From Castor canadensis (taxonomy: Eukaryota > Chordata > Mammalia > Rodentia > Castoridae), in NCBI RefSeq assembly GCF_047511655.1, contig NC_133401.1:13486001-13550000 (forward strand): DNA of 64,000 nucleotides, written 5' to 3'. Positions 44,921-64,000 of the stretch are shown in pieces. The notes beneath the pieces are model-generated. The model was not told where the DNA came from. It searched no databases and saw only the letters and a program-made list of their open reading frames with translations. How positions within the stretch are numbered: the stretch's first letter is position 1; the number at the start of each line of letters is the position of its first letter. The position numbers and the translations under genes were made by a program.

Positions 44921-46494
44921 TCTGAAGCAGGTCACTAGGTCCAGCTCACGCTCAAGACAAGGGGATTTCACAAGTGTGAATATCTGAGGGTGGTAATTGG
45001 CCATTTTAGAAATTGCTGACCATACTCAAAACTTTATACGTGACCCAAAGACAGCCACAGAAAGCTCCACAGAAACCCCCTGTATCCTCCTCCCTCTGTA
45101 CTGCAGTAAACCAGGGCTCCTCAGAAATAGAATTCTGAAGACAATGCAAAAGGAGTTTCCCTTCTTCATAGGCCTCACTGAGCCCATTTCCACCCAAGAC
45201 CTTTGCACTACCTTCAGACCTTCCCATGGTCAGCTGCTCCCAGTCTTTTGGGAGCACTCAGCTCCCAACTTCTAACCACTCTGTTCAATAATGTCCCTTC
45301 AGATTTCTTTTTCCATCTTCCTGAGAAAACTCAGACCTAGAGTTCATTCACGGGCCAAGGTCAGAATGATAGTGGTGAAGGATTTAAACTCGTTTCATCT
45401 GTAAATTTGCTTCAGAGACCCACATGCATAGAATGCATAGAACCATTCTCCAGAGGATCCACCTCCCTCCCAGCCACCCTTACCTCTAGACTGGCAACTC
45501 AGTTTTTTTTTGTTTTTTTGTTTTTTTTTGCCAAGCAAAGGATGGACACATGGACTTGGAGCCAGGGGGGGAGTTGTTCAGGGCAGAGATGCACCCATGA
45601 GCTCACACCATGAGAGCACACAGCAGCTTCACCCCAAAGCAGGTCTTTTCTCGATCACCCTGACTGTTTCCAACCCAGCAGTTCTGTTTCACTGGCACAC
45701 AGTATGTGCAATCAGCTCATCAATTTCATTCACCGTGCATACCCTATCCCTTGACAGTGCTAGCACCTAATGGGTACTCACTAAATACATGCTCAGTTTA
45801 GAATTCTTACCAAGTACTGGTATGTGTGAGTGTCAAGTGAATACAAGCATTATCATGGCATTAATAAAGGGACTCTCCTTTACACAGGAAGAAAATGAAG
45901 CTCAGAACAGGACATCAGTCACCCGTGGGGTCACAGCTAAGGTGTTTGTTCTCAGAGTAGACACCAGGAGTGGCAGACCACAGAACTCACATGTCACAAT
46001 CACTAGGTCCACAGTTCCCAGTGCAGTGGGTGAGATGTTTCCACTACATCATTCAGAGAAGATGGCAAACCCTTTCTCCTTCCTCTCTTTCAGACTACAC
46101 AGAGAGCAGGCTGCACTGGGTGCTGGGAACCGTCACTCTACTACTGTTCCACTTCAATGCAGAGTGCAAAGCAGGAACAAGGGTGGGCTTAGAGCCCCAG
46201 CAGGAAATAGTGGTCAGAGAGAATGGGGTATCCTTACAGGTAACATCTCTGTGCAGTACACAACATGCCTAAAGGTACATGGCAGCCCTGAAGGATGATT
46301 TGAGACAAAATAGGAAAATGCTGCAGTACGTAAGTCTGGATAATGTTACTACGTCATTTTTGTGTTTTCCCAAAGTTGTGTCCCCCAAAATTTCAAGAAA
46401 TCTAAAAGCCCAGGATATCCTGATGTGAAGGGAAGGGAACCATGAAAGGCAAGAAAACAGAACAGACAAATGGTTGTGAAAAACCAAACCTTAA
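44921..46494. other. MIA-SNRPA intergenic sequence
   Basis: About 1.6 kb. A MIR-like stretch at about 45838-45955 and a T-rich run at 45502-45532 are all I recognise. SNRPA transcripts should end close to 46480-46500. Confidence 0.45.
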
Positions 46495-46502
46495 AAAACC
46501 AC

Positions 46503-46508
46503 TTTAAT
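46503..46508 (-). terminator. SNRPA: SNRPA poly(A) signal ATTAAA
   Basis: TTTAAT on the + strand. Human SNRPA is known to use the same variant hexamer. It lies about 190 bases after the stop codon. Confidence 0.85.
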
Positions 46509-46527
46509 TCCAGCCTAACAGCGCCAG

Positions 46528-46560
46528 GTGCAATGTCTGGGGACAGACTCTGGGTACAAT
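46528..46560 (-). promoter_or_regulatory. SNRPA: U1A polyadenylation inhibition element (PIE) in SNRPA 3' UTR
   Basis: On the - strand ATTGTAC (46560-46554) and ATTGCAC (46534-46528) are the two U1A-binding boxes. Exactly 19 bases separate the second from the ATTAAA signal at 46508-46503. In human, two U1A molecules bind this hairpin with two internal loops and block poly(A) polymerase, so U1A limits its own mRNA. Both boxes are uninterrupted here. Confidence 0.9.
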
Positions 46561-46694
46561 GCTGTGTGGCGACCACGCACTCACACACGGCTCTGAGAAG
46601 CCCCCAAGGGGGACTTACCTTCAGGGACTGAGCCAAGGGGGGAGGGTGGCCCCAGAATGGGGACTGGGGCAGTCCCGGGGGTTGGGGAAAGGTG

Positions 46695-57399
<10,705 letters not shown>

Positions 57400-57539
57400 T
57401 TAAAGAAGAAAAAAAGGTGACTTTAGCCCTGGGTTTCTCCAAATCCTTTGTCCCAACGCTGCCTTAGGGACTCAGCTCAGTGATGTCCCAAAACGAAGCC
57501 AGTTAAGACCGGAATTAGGCAAGGACAGCACACCTTGGG

Positions 57540-58400
57540 CAACAAAGCGTGCGTAGGACCCACTTCTTCAGCACGCGTGAAGGAACTACCAAAAGGTTTC
57601 CTACGAGTCCCAGGATGCTCCACGTGACCCAGGAGGCGGAGCGTTCCAAGCGACGATTCCCATTGGCCCACGCGCCCGAAGGGCAGCCCGGGAGAAAATA
57701 ACCCGGATGTCAGAGCCAGTTAACAAAGCAGGGACGAATTTGGGACACAATGGTGTCGCACAGCGAAAAAAATCACCCCCAGACTAGGCACAGGAAAGCC
57801 CAAAGCCAAATACTCCCACTCACCTACCCGGTGCCGATGGCAGCCTGAGTCCGAGGTAACTTACAGACTGAGCCGCAGTTCCCACAAGTGACACCAACTA
57901 CGTTCCTCTGACCAGACTACAAAGCTTCCTCTCCTGGCCCCGCCTCACTTTTCTGCAAGCCAATCCTCGCACGGAAATTCGTTAGGTCGACCAATCAGAG
58001 TAAGTCTCGTATCTGTGCTCGGAACTTGCCAATCAAAAGGACACTGGGATTCCCGCCTTAGCAAAAAAAAAAAAAAAAAAAAAAATCCCGCCCCCCCTGC
58101 AACAGCTTTGCCTCCAGCCGCGCCCAGGCTTACGGACCAATCAGAGAAAGTCACGAGCTTTTTGCCAATCGGGCTGCTGCTTTCGCCCTAGTCTCCCGGA
58201 AGCAATCCTGTGGAAGCCCCACCTCTTCCCCCGCCTCGCGTCTTATGCCACGCCAAAGGGGCGGGCCCTCTTAGCCAGTACCGCCACAGGATACGGGAAA
58301 GGCGTGCGCGGGGGCCGCCATTTTGCGCAGGAGGGAGGTGCCTTGTGTCTCCTGAACTCCGTCACCTAGCACAGCGGCAGGCATCGCGGCTTATTTCGGG
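57540..58400. promoter_or_regulatory. SNRPA-ACTMAP bidirectional promoter
   Basis: The SNRPA first exon (- strand) ends at a GTAGGTGAG donor at 57827; its start is likely 57860-57950. Five CCAAT boxes lie at 57960, 57991, 58029, 58137 and 58165, all on the + strand. On the ACTMAP side GCCGCCATTTTG at 58314-58325 matches the YY1 initiator-type site, so ACTMAP transcription probably starts near there. GC boxes are spread throughout. A run of about 24 A at 58062-58085 splits the CCAAT group. Confidence 0.75.
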
Positions 58401-58857
58401 CTCCGATCTCAGTCTACTTCAACTCCCAGACTTTTCCTGTGCGTTCCAGGACTTTCTCCACAACTAGTCTATTTTTTTCTTTCCAGGTGGCCATTTTGAC
58501 CTTTGACTGAAAGGTCAATTCCCAAGTTCCGAACGCAGGCTTGGAATGTGAGGGGGAACAGAGCCTGAATTCTTCAGGCTGTAGCCGTGGGCCCCCAAGT
58601 TTGTATGTCTCTTTGTTGTCTAAGACACTCCAGATCTGACCTCCAAAACTGACCCACGAGTTTCCAAATCTATCTCTAGAGAATGAGGTAACGCCTTCAA
58701 AATTTCCTTCCCCAGCCCCATACCCCAAGGAACGCACCTTCAGATCCCTCAATGCTTGAGTCAGTCTCAGCCCTGTTACCCTGGCTTCAAATTCTAGCCA
58801 TAGTTTTCTCAGACCTACTGATCAGCGGCCAAATTCTGCAGTTCAGGTCTAAAATCC

Positions 58858-58978
58858 TCTTTTTTTTTCTTTTTTTGAGACAGGGTCTTCTATGTAATCC
58901 AGGCTGTCTTGAACTCGAGATCGTCCATCTTTCAAGTGCTGGGATTACAGATACATGCTACAACACCCAACTGGCCTA
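58858..58978 (-). repeat. B1-like SINE, antisense
   Basis: TTTTTTTGAGACAGGGTCTT to GCTACAACACCCAAC. Confidence 0.85.
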
Positions 58979-59063
58979 AAAGCTTGGAAATCTCCATCCC
59001 TGAAATCAGCCCTTTTGGAGGATCCAGCCTTCTCACATTTCAGCCCCTCCTGAACACCCCAAA

Positions 59064-62000
59064 ATGACTTCTCCATGCCATCTTCCCCTAGAATCCCTTA
59101 TCTCTCCAAGAACCCCTATGCCACAAGCCCCCATCATTCCACCACCACCTCTACCCACAAGTTCTTTGAACTTAGCTTTTCCATTTCCTACTTGCGGTCT
59201 CCAGGCCCCTGTTCCCCCACCACCCCCACTCCCTCCTCCATCTCTTGCCATAGGACGTGCTCCCCCTCATGTCTATGGCCTGGAGAAGAGCCAGCTCCTG
59301 AAGGAGGCCTTGGAAAGGGCTGGTCCAGTCCCCAAGGGCAGAGAGGATGTGAAGAGGCTGCTGAAGCTGCACAAGGACCGGTAGGGTCTCTACGCACCAC
59401 CCTACCCAGGGTTTCACCTGTATGACAGTGATCCTGAGATCTATCCCGAGATCACTTCAACTGTCCTCTGTGGGGTTTCCCATTTCCTTGGGGTCAGACA
59501 GTCCTCTGCTTATGCCCTTCAGTGGTGGTGTCCAGTCCAGTGGGAAAGGCAGACCCTTCTGTTAGAATGAAAGAGGTGCAGAATGGATAGGCAAGAAGAC
59601 AGCTCAGTGCCAGCACAGGGTTTATTAATCTGGAAGGAGCACTGCAGAAGGGGTCCCCAGCAAAAGAGCTGGAGCCCACAGCTGCTTGCAGACTGAGGGT
59701 AGGTAAAGGAGTTGGTTGGAGGAGTCCCAGGAAGGTCACTGGGTGGGATAATCTTCAATGTTCCTCTGACCTTCCCAAGCTAATGGGTGGGGCGTTTCCA
59801 ATAAGTCAACTTCAAGGGGGAGAGGGCCCAGTTCTAACATGGCTTCCCTAACACCTTCTGCACTAGTGACCACCAGAATGGCCAGGACTGTGATGATGGA
59901 GCCCAAGGGTGGTGTTTGACCCAAGTTAAGGGGTCAATGAAGGCTTGCTGCTGAGTAAGTTACACAGGGGCATATGTGCTGAGAGAAGACAGCTTGAACA
60001 GAGATGCAGAGGAAAATTAGGATTTTTTTTTTTCCTGTACTGGGGTTTGAACTCCCCGGCCCCACACTTACTAGTCAGATGCTCTGGCACTTGAGCTACT
60101 CCAGCAGCCCTTTTATGTGTAGGGTATTTTTTTTTTTTGTAGGGTATTTTTGAGATAGGGACTCCCAAACTAATTGCAGGGGCTGACCTTAAATCATAAT
60201 CCTCCTGATCTCTGCCTCCAAAGAAGCTGTGATTTCAAGTGTAAGCCACCTACGCCTGTCAGGACATTTCTTTTCAAGGAATTTCGAATCTTTTCTTAAA
60301 TGGGACCTGAGAGTGGCAAAGATGAGGCTGGGAAGGTGGGTAAGAGCCATCTCACACAGGACTGTGGCCCTATGAAGGTAGTTGGACTGTCCTGAAGTCA
60401 CTGCAAAGCCAGGCTTTGCTCAGGGAAGGAGCGTGGCCATGGAAGCAGAGGTCATGAACCAAGTCCAGGGTCCCAGGGAGAAAACTGGATCATCTAAGGA
60501 CCCAGACAGGAGAGGGGGCTACACTTGTGCTTGGGTCATGAGGACTTGATTTAGAAAAAAGAAAAAAAAGTTGCCTAGACTCATGAAGAAACTCCAGCAT
60601 GGTGGTACGTCAGTGATCCTAGCAGTTGGGAGGCTGAGGCAGGAGGATAAAGAGTTCCACACTGGCCTGGGCTTCATAGCAAGATCCTGTGTCAAAAATA
60701 AATAACTAGATAAAACTGAGCATGGTGCTGCATGTCTGTATTCCCAGTTATTCAGGAGACAGAGATGAGAGTATCAAGATTTGAGACCACCTGGGCAAAA
60801 GCATGAGACCCTATCTGAAAACAACCACTTGTCACCCTACCACATGACTAGGATATATCAAGCACTATTCCAGGCCTTTTTTTTTTTTTCCCCCCCAAAA
60901 GCTTATTTGGAGAAGCCTGTCTCTATAGTGAGAGCAATGGGAACAGGGGAGAGAAAAAGACATTTCCTGTTCCTGTCCCCAGCCCAAAATGGGAGGAGGA
61001 TTCCTAGTCTCTTTTGTTTATTTGTTTTGAAACAAGGTTTCACTGTGTAGCTCAGACTGGAACTCCCTATGTAACCAGGCCGGCCTCTTGGAATCCTCTT
61101 GCCTCCTCCTCCTGAGTGTTGGAATTATAGGCATTCAGCACCACACCCTGCTTTTTCTAAGAATTTTTTTTTTTCTTTTGCAGTACTGGGGTTAAACTCA
61201 GGGCCTCACGCTTGCTAGACAAGCGCTCTATTACTTGAGCCTCTCTACCCGCCCTTTTTGCTCTGCTTTTTTGGAGACAGGGTCTTTTGAACTATTTGCT
61301 TGAGGCCAGCTTCAAACCACAGCCCTGATCTTTGCCTCCTGAGTAGCTAGAATTACAGGCATGAGCCACCTGCGCCCGGCTGCTTTCTAAGAATTTTTAT
61401 TACTTTTTTTTTTCTGTCAGCAATCTCATGAGTTAGGAACTATTACTCTTTCATTTTCCAGATAAGAAAACTGAGACTTCTAGGAGTGAAGTCACTCAGC
61501 CACAGTGCAAAAAAGAGGAAGGGCCCATTTGAATTTTGGCAGGGGAACTGAGAGTTTATCAGGAGGTCTCCCAAACTGAGTGCATGCACCTGTACCCACC
61601 CAGCCTTGCTTTCTCACTGGCCTTGGAATAGGAATAATAAGCATATGTCCCTAAACCCTTCTGAGCCCTGGGGGCCTGAGAGCATTAAGACAGTTTGTGT
61701 CCTCCCCAGGGTGGGGCTGCTCAGGCTGCCAAGATTCATTATCAAGGTAATCTGTTGAACCATAAACATGCTATGACCTGCTCTTACTCAAGGCCAAGTT
61801 ACAGGATTTTGTTTCTGCTTTTTATTTCAATTTTTGTGTCTGGGGTTTGGTTTGGTTTTGTTTTTCAATGCTGGGGAACCCAGGATCTTGTGCATGCTAG
61901 GCACGTGCTCTACCACTGAACTACATCTCTGGCCCTTGGTTTTTAAGACTGTGAAGCTCAGGCTGGCCCGGAACTTAGTATGTTGCCTAGGCTAATGTTG

Positions 62001-64000
62001 AACTTGCAGTGCTCCTGCCTCCATCTCCTGAGTGTTGGGATTACAGGTATGAGCCACCATGTCTGGATTGTGTCTGTTTTTTGTGTTTTGTTTTGTTGGG
62101 ACTGGGGTTTGAACTCAGGACTTTGTACTTGCAAAGCAGACACCTTTCCACTTGAGCCACACCTCCAGTCCATTTTGCTGTGGTTATTTTGGAGATGGGG
62201 TCTTTTGAACTACTTGACTGGCCTCACCTTGAACTGTGATTCTCCCAATCTTAGCCTCCCAAATAGCTATGATTATAGACATAAGCCCCTGGCATCCAGG
62301 CACCTGGCACTGTGTCTGGTTTTTGAGACCAGTATTTTCATATGTAACCAAGGCTGGCTTTATTCAAGATCCTCCTCTCTCAGCCTCCCAAGAGCTGGGG
62401 TTGCAGGCACGCACCACACTCTGCCTGATTAAGATTTTCATCTTGCCAGGCACTGGTGGCTCATGCCTGTACTCCTAGCTACTCAGCAGGCAGAGATCAG
62501 GAGGATCGCAGTTTGAAAGCAGCCCAGGCAAATAATTGGCGAGACCCTATCAAAAAAACCCATCACGAAAAAGTGCTGGCCAAGTGGCTCCAGCTGTAAG
62601 AGCGCCTGCCTAGCAAGCGTGAGGCCCTGAGTTCAAACCTCATTGCTGCCCCTCCAAAAATTATTTTCATCTTGATTTTCACCTTGTTTAACAGCCTTAA
62701 AAGGCAACAGTTCTTCTTAAAGACTGACCTGGGAGGGTGGAAGTAACACTTCCTCCCAGGTGGTCTGAAGAGGACGTGGAGGGAGATGGAGAGGGGAACT
62801 TTCCACATCAGGGTCCTAGATGCATGCATAGTAAACACAGGTAGGACAAATGAGAAAATGAGTGAACCAATGAGCCTGGTCCTGCTCCCTTACTCTACCT
62901 TGACAAAGTTTCCCTTTGAGAAATTTCTTTAAGTCTGACTTGTAGTTGCAAAGTTTTCACATATGCTCTTTGCCCTTCAATCCTTGAGATTAAAAGCAGG
63001 GAGTAGCGCACCTGTAATCCTAGCTACTCAGGAGGCAGAGATCAAGAGGATCATGATTCAAAGCCAGCCCCAAGCAAGTAGTTCGAAAGACCCTATCTCA
63101 AAAATACCCAACAAAAAAAAAAAAAAAGGGCTGGTGGAGTGGCTCAAGCAGTAAGAGTGCCTGCCTAGCAAGCATGGTACCCTGAGTTCAAACCCCAGTG
63201 CTGCCAAGAAAAAAAAAAAACAGGAGCAAGCAGACAGAAGGATGATTTCCCCTGACCAGGTGGGGAAACTAAGGCTCGAGGCAGGGAAGTTCTTCAAAGG
63301 AGGAGGAACTGAGCATCTGAGCCAGGAGCAGCCCTAGGCCTTGGGACAGCTAGACTTGTGTTTCTTCCCTGTCTCTGGACACCCCTTTTCCAGCCAGACC
63401 TCAAATGGGGACTCTCAGAACTGTTCCCTTGTGACTTGAGTGTGGCTATGCTTCAGGTTCCGAAGTGACTTGCAGTGGATTCTCTTCTGTGCTGATGTGC
63501 CGTCTCTCATCCAAGAAGGCCCTCAGTATGTTCCCTAATATGGGGCTATGCATCATGGGCTTCATAAGGACTGACCTGGAAGGGTGGGAGGAACACTGGC
63601 TAGGAGGAGTGGCCTGGGGAGGAGGAGGAGGAGGAGGGAGATGGAGGGGGAAATTTCCACATCTGGGTCCTTGGTGCATGTGTAGTATACCTAGGTGGAA
63701 AGAATGAGTGTGTGTAAATGCCAGTGAGTGAACCAATGAACCTAGCCCAGCTCCCTAACTCCACTTTGGTACCTGTTCCTAGGATTCCAGGTGACCTCTG
63801 TCCCCACACCCCACTGCTGGAATCAGGCCTGAGACATCCCATCCCATATAGGAAATCGGGCCTGGGAGGAGTGAAGGGAACCCTCCAGCAAACCTACTCA
63901 CTATGTTCAGTTTATGGTGTAGAGGGGTCCAGTGAAATGATATAAAGCTTGAGGGGGTGAACCTGTCTCTCCAGGTGTGGCTTGGTGGCCTTGTGGATGG
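59064..64000 (+). CDS. ACTMAP: ACTMAP (C19orf54) actin maturation protease, first three exons
   Basis: Exons: 59064-59380, 63457-63525 and 63975-64000, the last cut by the window end. The junctions are in phase (CG|G for Arg and CA|G for Gln). The start is chosen because MTSPC and the following Pro-rich region fit human C19orf54. The N-terminal 80 residues are rich in proline (PPPPLP, APVPPPPPLPPP). Then come GLEKSQLLKEAL, GPVPKGREDVKRLLKLHKDR and FRSDLQWILFCADVPSLIQEGP. Exon 3 opens with QCGLVALWM; its Cys, about residue 130, is the expected nucleophile of this C39-like cysteine peptidase. Known role: it removes the acetylated Met or Cys from the N-terminus of actin. The rest of the gene lies beyond 64000. 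Confidence 0.93.
59555..59858 (-). mobile_element. Solo LTR of an endogenous retrovirus, with 5-bp target duplication
   Basis: The LTR body is 59560-59853 (294 bases), bounded by TGTTAG and CTAACA. CCTTC flanks it on both sides (59555-59559 and 59854-59858). On the - strand an AATAAA lies in its second half, as expected for an LTR. No internal viral region is attached, so it is a solo relic left by LTR-LTR recombination. The 5-bp duplication fits ERVL/MaLR, but the class is unassigned. Exact ends and duplication suggest modest age. Confidence 0.8.
60027..60262 (-). repeat. Composite B1-ID SINE, antisense
   Basis: TACTGGGGTTTGAACTCC to CAAGTGTAAGCCACC, with a small internal repeat of GTAGGGTATTTTT at 60118 and 60140. 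Confidence 0.8.
60590..60830 (+). repeat. Two B1-like SINEs
   Basis: Copies at about 60590-60705 and 60715-60825; the second ends AAGCATGAGACCCTATCTG without a tRNA half. Confidence 0.7.
61008..61385 (-). repeat. B1 and a composite SINE, antisense
   Basis: Reversed B1 at about 61008-61155 (AACAAGGTTTCACTGTG), then a full reversed composite at 61168-61385 (TCACGCTTGCTAGACAAGCG to GAGCCACCTGCGCCCGGC). Confidence 0.8.
61386..61510. repeat. MIR-like ancient SINE
   Basis: 'catgagttaggaactattac', 'cattttccagataagaaaac', 'gaagtcactcagccac'. Confidence 0.6.
61840..62430 (-). repeat. Block of antisense ID, B1 and composite SINEs
   Basis: ID at about 61845-61935, B1 at 61936-62060, composite at 62075-62295 (GAGCCACACCTCCAGTCC), B1 at 62305-62430. 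All point the same way, opposite to ACTMAP. Confidence 0.8.
62443..62660 (+). repeat. Composite B1-ID SINE
   Basis: TTGCCAGGCACTGGTGGCTC to AACCTCATTGCTGCC; the tRNA half keeps CTGTAAGAGCGCCTGCC. Confidence 0.85.
62720..62901. repeat. Local duplicate A in ACTMAP intron 1
   Basis: Pairs with 63566-63769. Shared words in order: ACTGACCTGG, GGAGGGAGATGGAG, TTTCCACATC, GGGTCCT, GTGAACCAATGA, GCTCCCTTACT (or CTAACT). Confidence 0.8.
63000..63222 (+). repeat. Composite B1-ID SINE
   Basis: GCGCACCTGTAATCCTAGC, linker with about 15 A, GGGCTGGTGGAGTGGCTC, long tRNA half with GAGTGCCTGCCTAGCAAGC, A-rich tail. Confidence 0.85.
63566..63769. repeat. Local duplicate B in ACTMAP intron 2
   Basis: Second member of the pair with 62720-62901, starting about 40 bases after exon 2. 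It is about 20 bases longer, mainly from an extra (GGA)n stretch at 63617-63640 and a GTGTGTGT insertion near 63708. Confidence 0.8.

Noticed and set aside
59736-59924. 62-codon open frame on the - strand
   Set aside because: It lies mostly inside the solo LTR and has no recognisable product.

Overview
The window is nuclear DNA of a placental mammal, most likely a castorimorph rodent such as the beaver. The genes are intron-rich with GT-AG introns, and their order matches human 19q13.2 (CYP2F, CYP2T, EGLN2, RAB4B, MIA, SNRPA, ACTMAP), read here in the opposite direction. The dominant repeat is a composite SINE with a 7SL/B1-like left half joined to an ID-like tRNA half. It occurs dozens of times, next to plain ID and B1 copies and rodent L1 3' ends. 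The beaver assignment rests on remembered SINE structure, not on a search.

Layout. 1-11.1 kb: CYP2F on the + strand, with all nine coding exons intact (491 aa) and long introns holding SINEs, an L1 3' end and compositionally odd tracts. 11.1-17.1 kb: intergenic, two L1 3' ends, many SINEs and purine-rich simple sequence. 17.1-20.5 kb: CYP2T on the + strand, a nine-exon unit that has decayed into a pseudogene. 20.6-29.2 kb: EGLN2 (HIF prolyl hydroxylase PHD1) on the - strand, tail to tail with CYP2T, with a CpG-island promoter. 29.3-29.8 kb: a cluster of octamer-like motifs. 30.7-39.5 kb: RAB4B on the - strand, with a 3' UTR that appears to be split by an intron. 40.4-42.2 kb: MIA on the - strand. 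42.2-46.5 kb: intergenic, with a Tigger DNA transposon fossil cut by two SINEs. 46.5-57.9 kb: SNRPA (U1A) on the - strand. 57.9-58.4 kb: a shared promoter with five CCAAT boxes. 59.1-64 kb: the start of ACTMAP on the + strand, three exons, the third cut by the window end just after the presumed catalytic cysteine.

The genes do not form one pathway. CYP2F is a microsomal monooxygenase, EGLN2 senses oxygen, RAB4B acts in endosome recycling, MIA is a secreted SH3-like protein, SNRPA is a U1 snRNP protein and ACTMAP processes actin N-termini. EGLN2, RAB4B, MIA and SNRPA lie head to tail on one strand; MIA-RAB4B and RAB4B-EGLN2 read-through transcripts are known in human, and the spacing here would allow them.

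I found no undescribed system with confident support. The best leads are the complete U1A autoregulatory element in the SNRPA 3' UTR with a 19-nt spacer to the poly(A) signal, the octamer-like cluster upstream of EGLN2, the CCAAT array between SNRPA and ACTMAP, the inverted-repeat array that replaces a splice acceptor in CYP2T, and several fresh local duplications.
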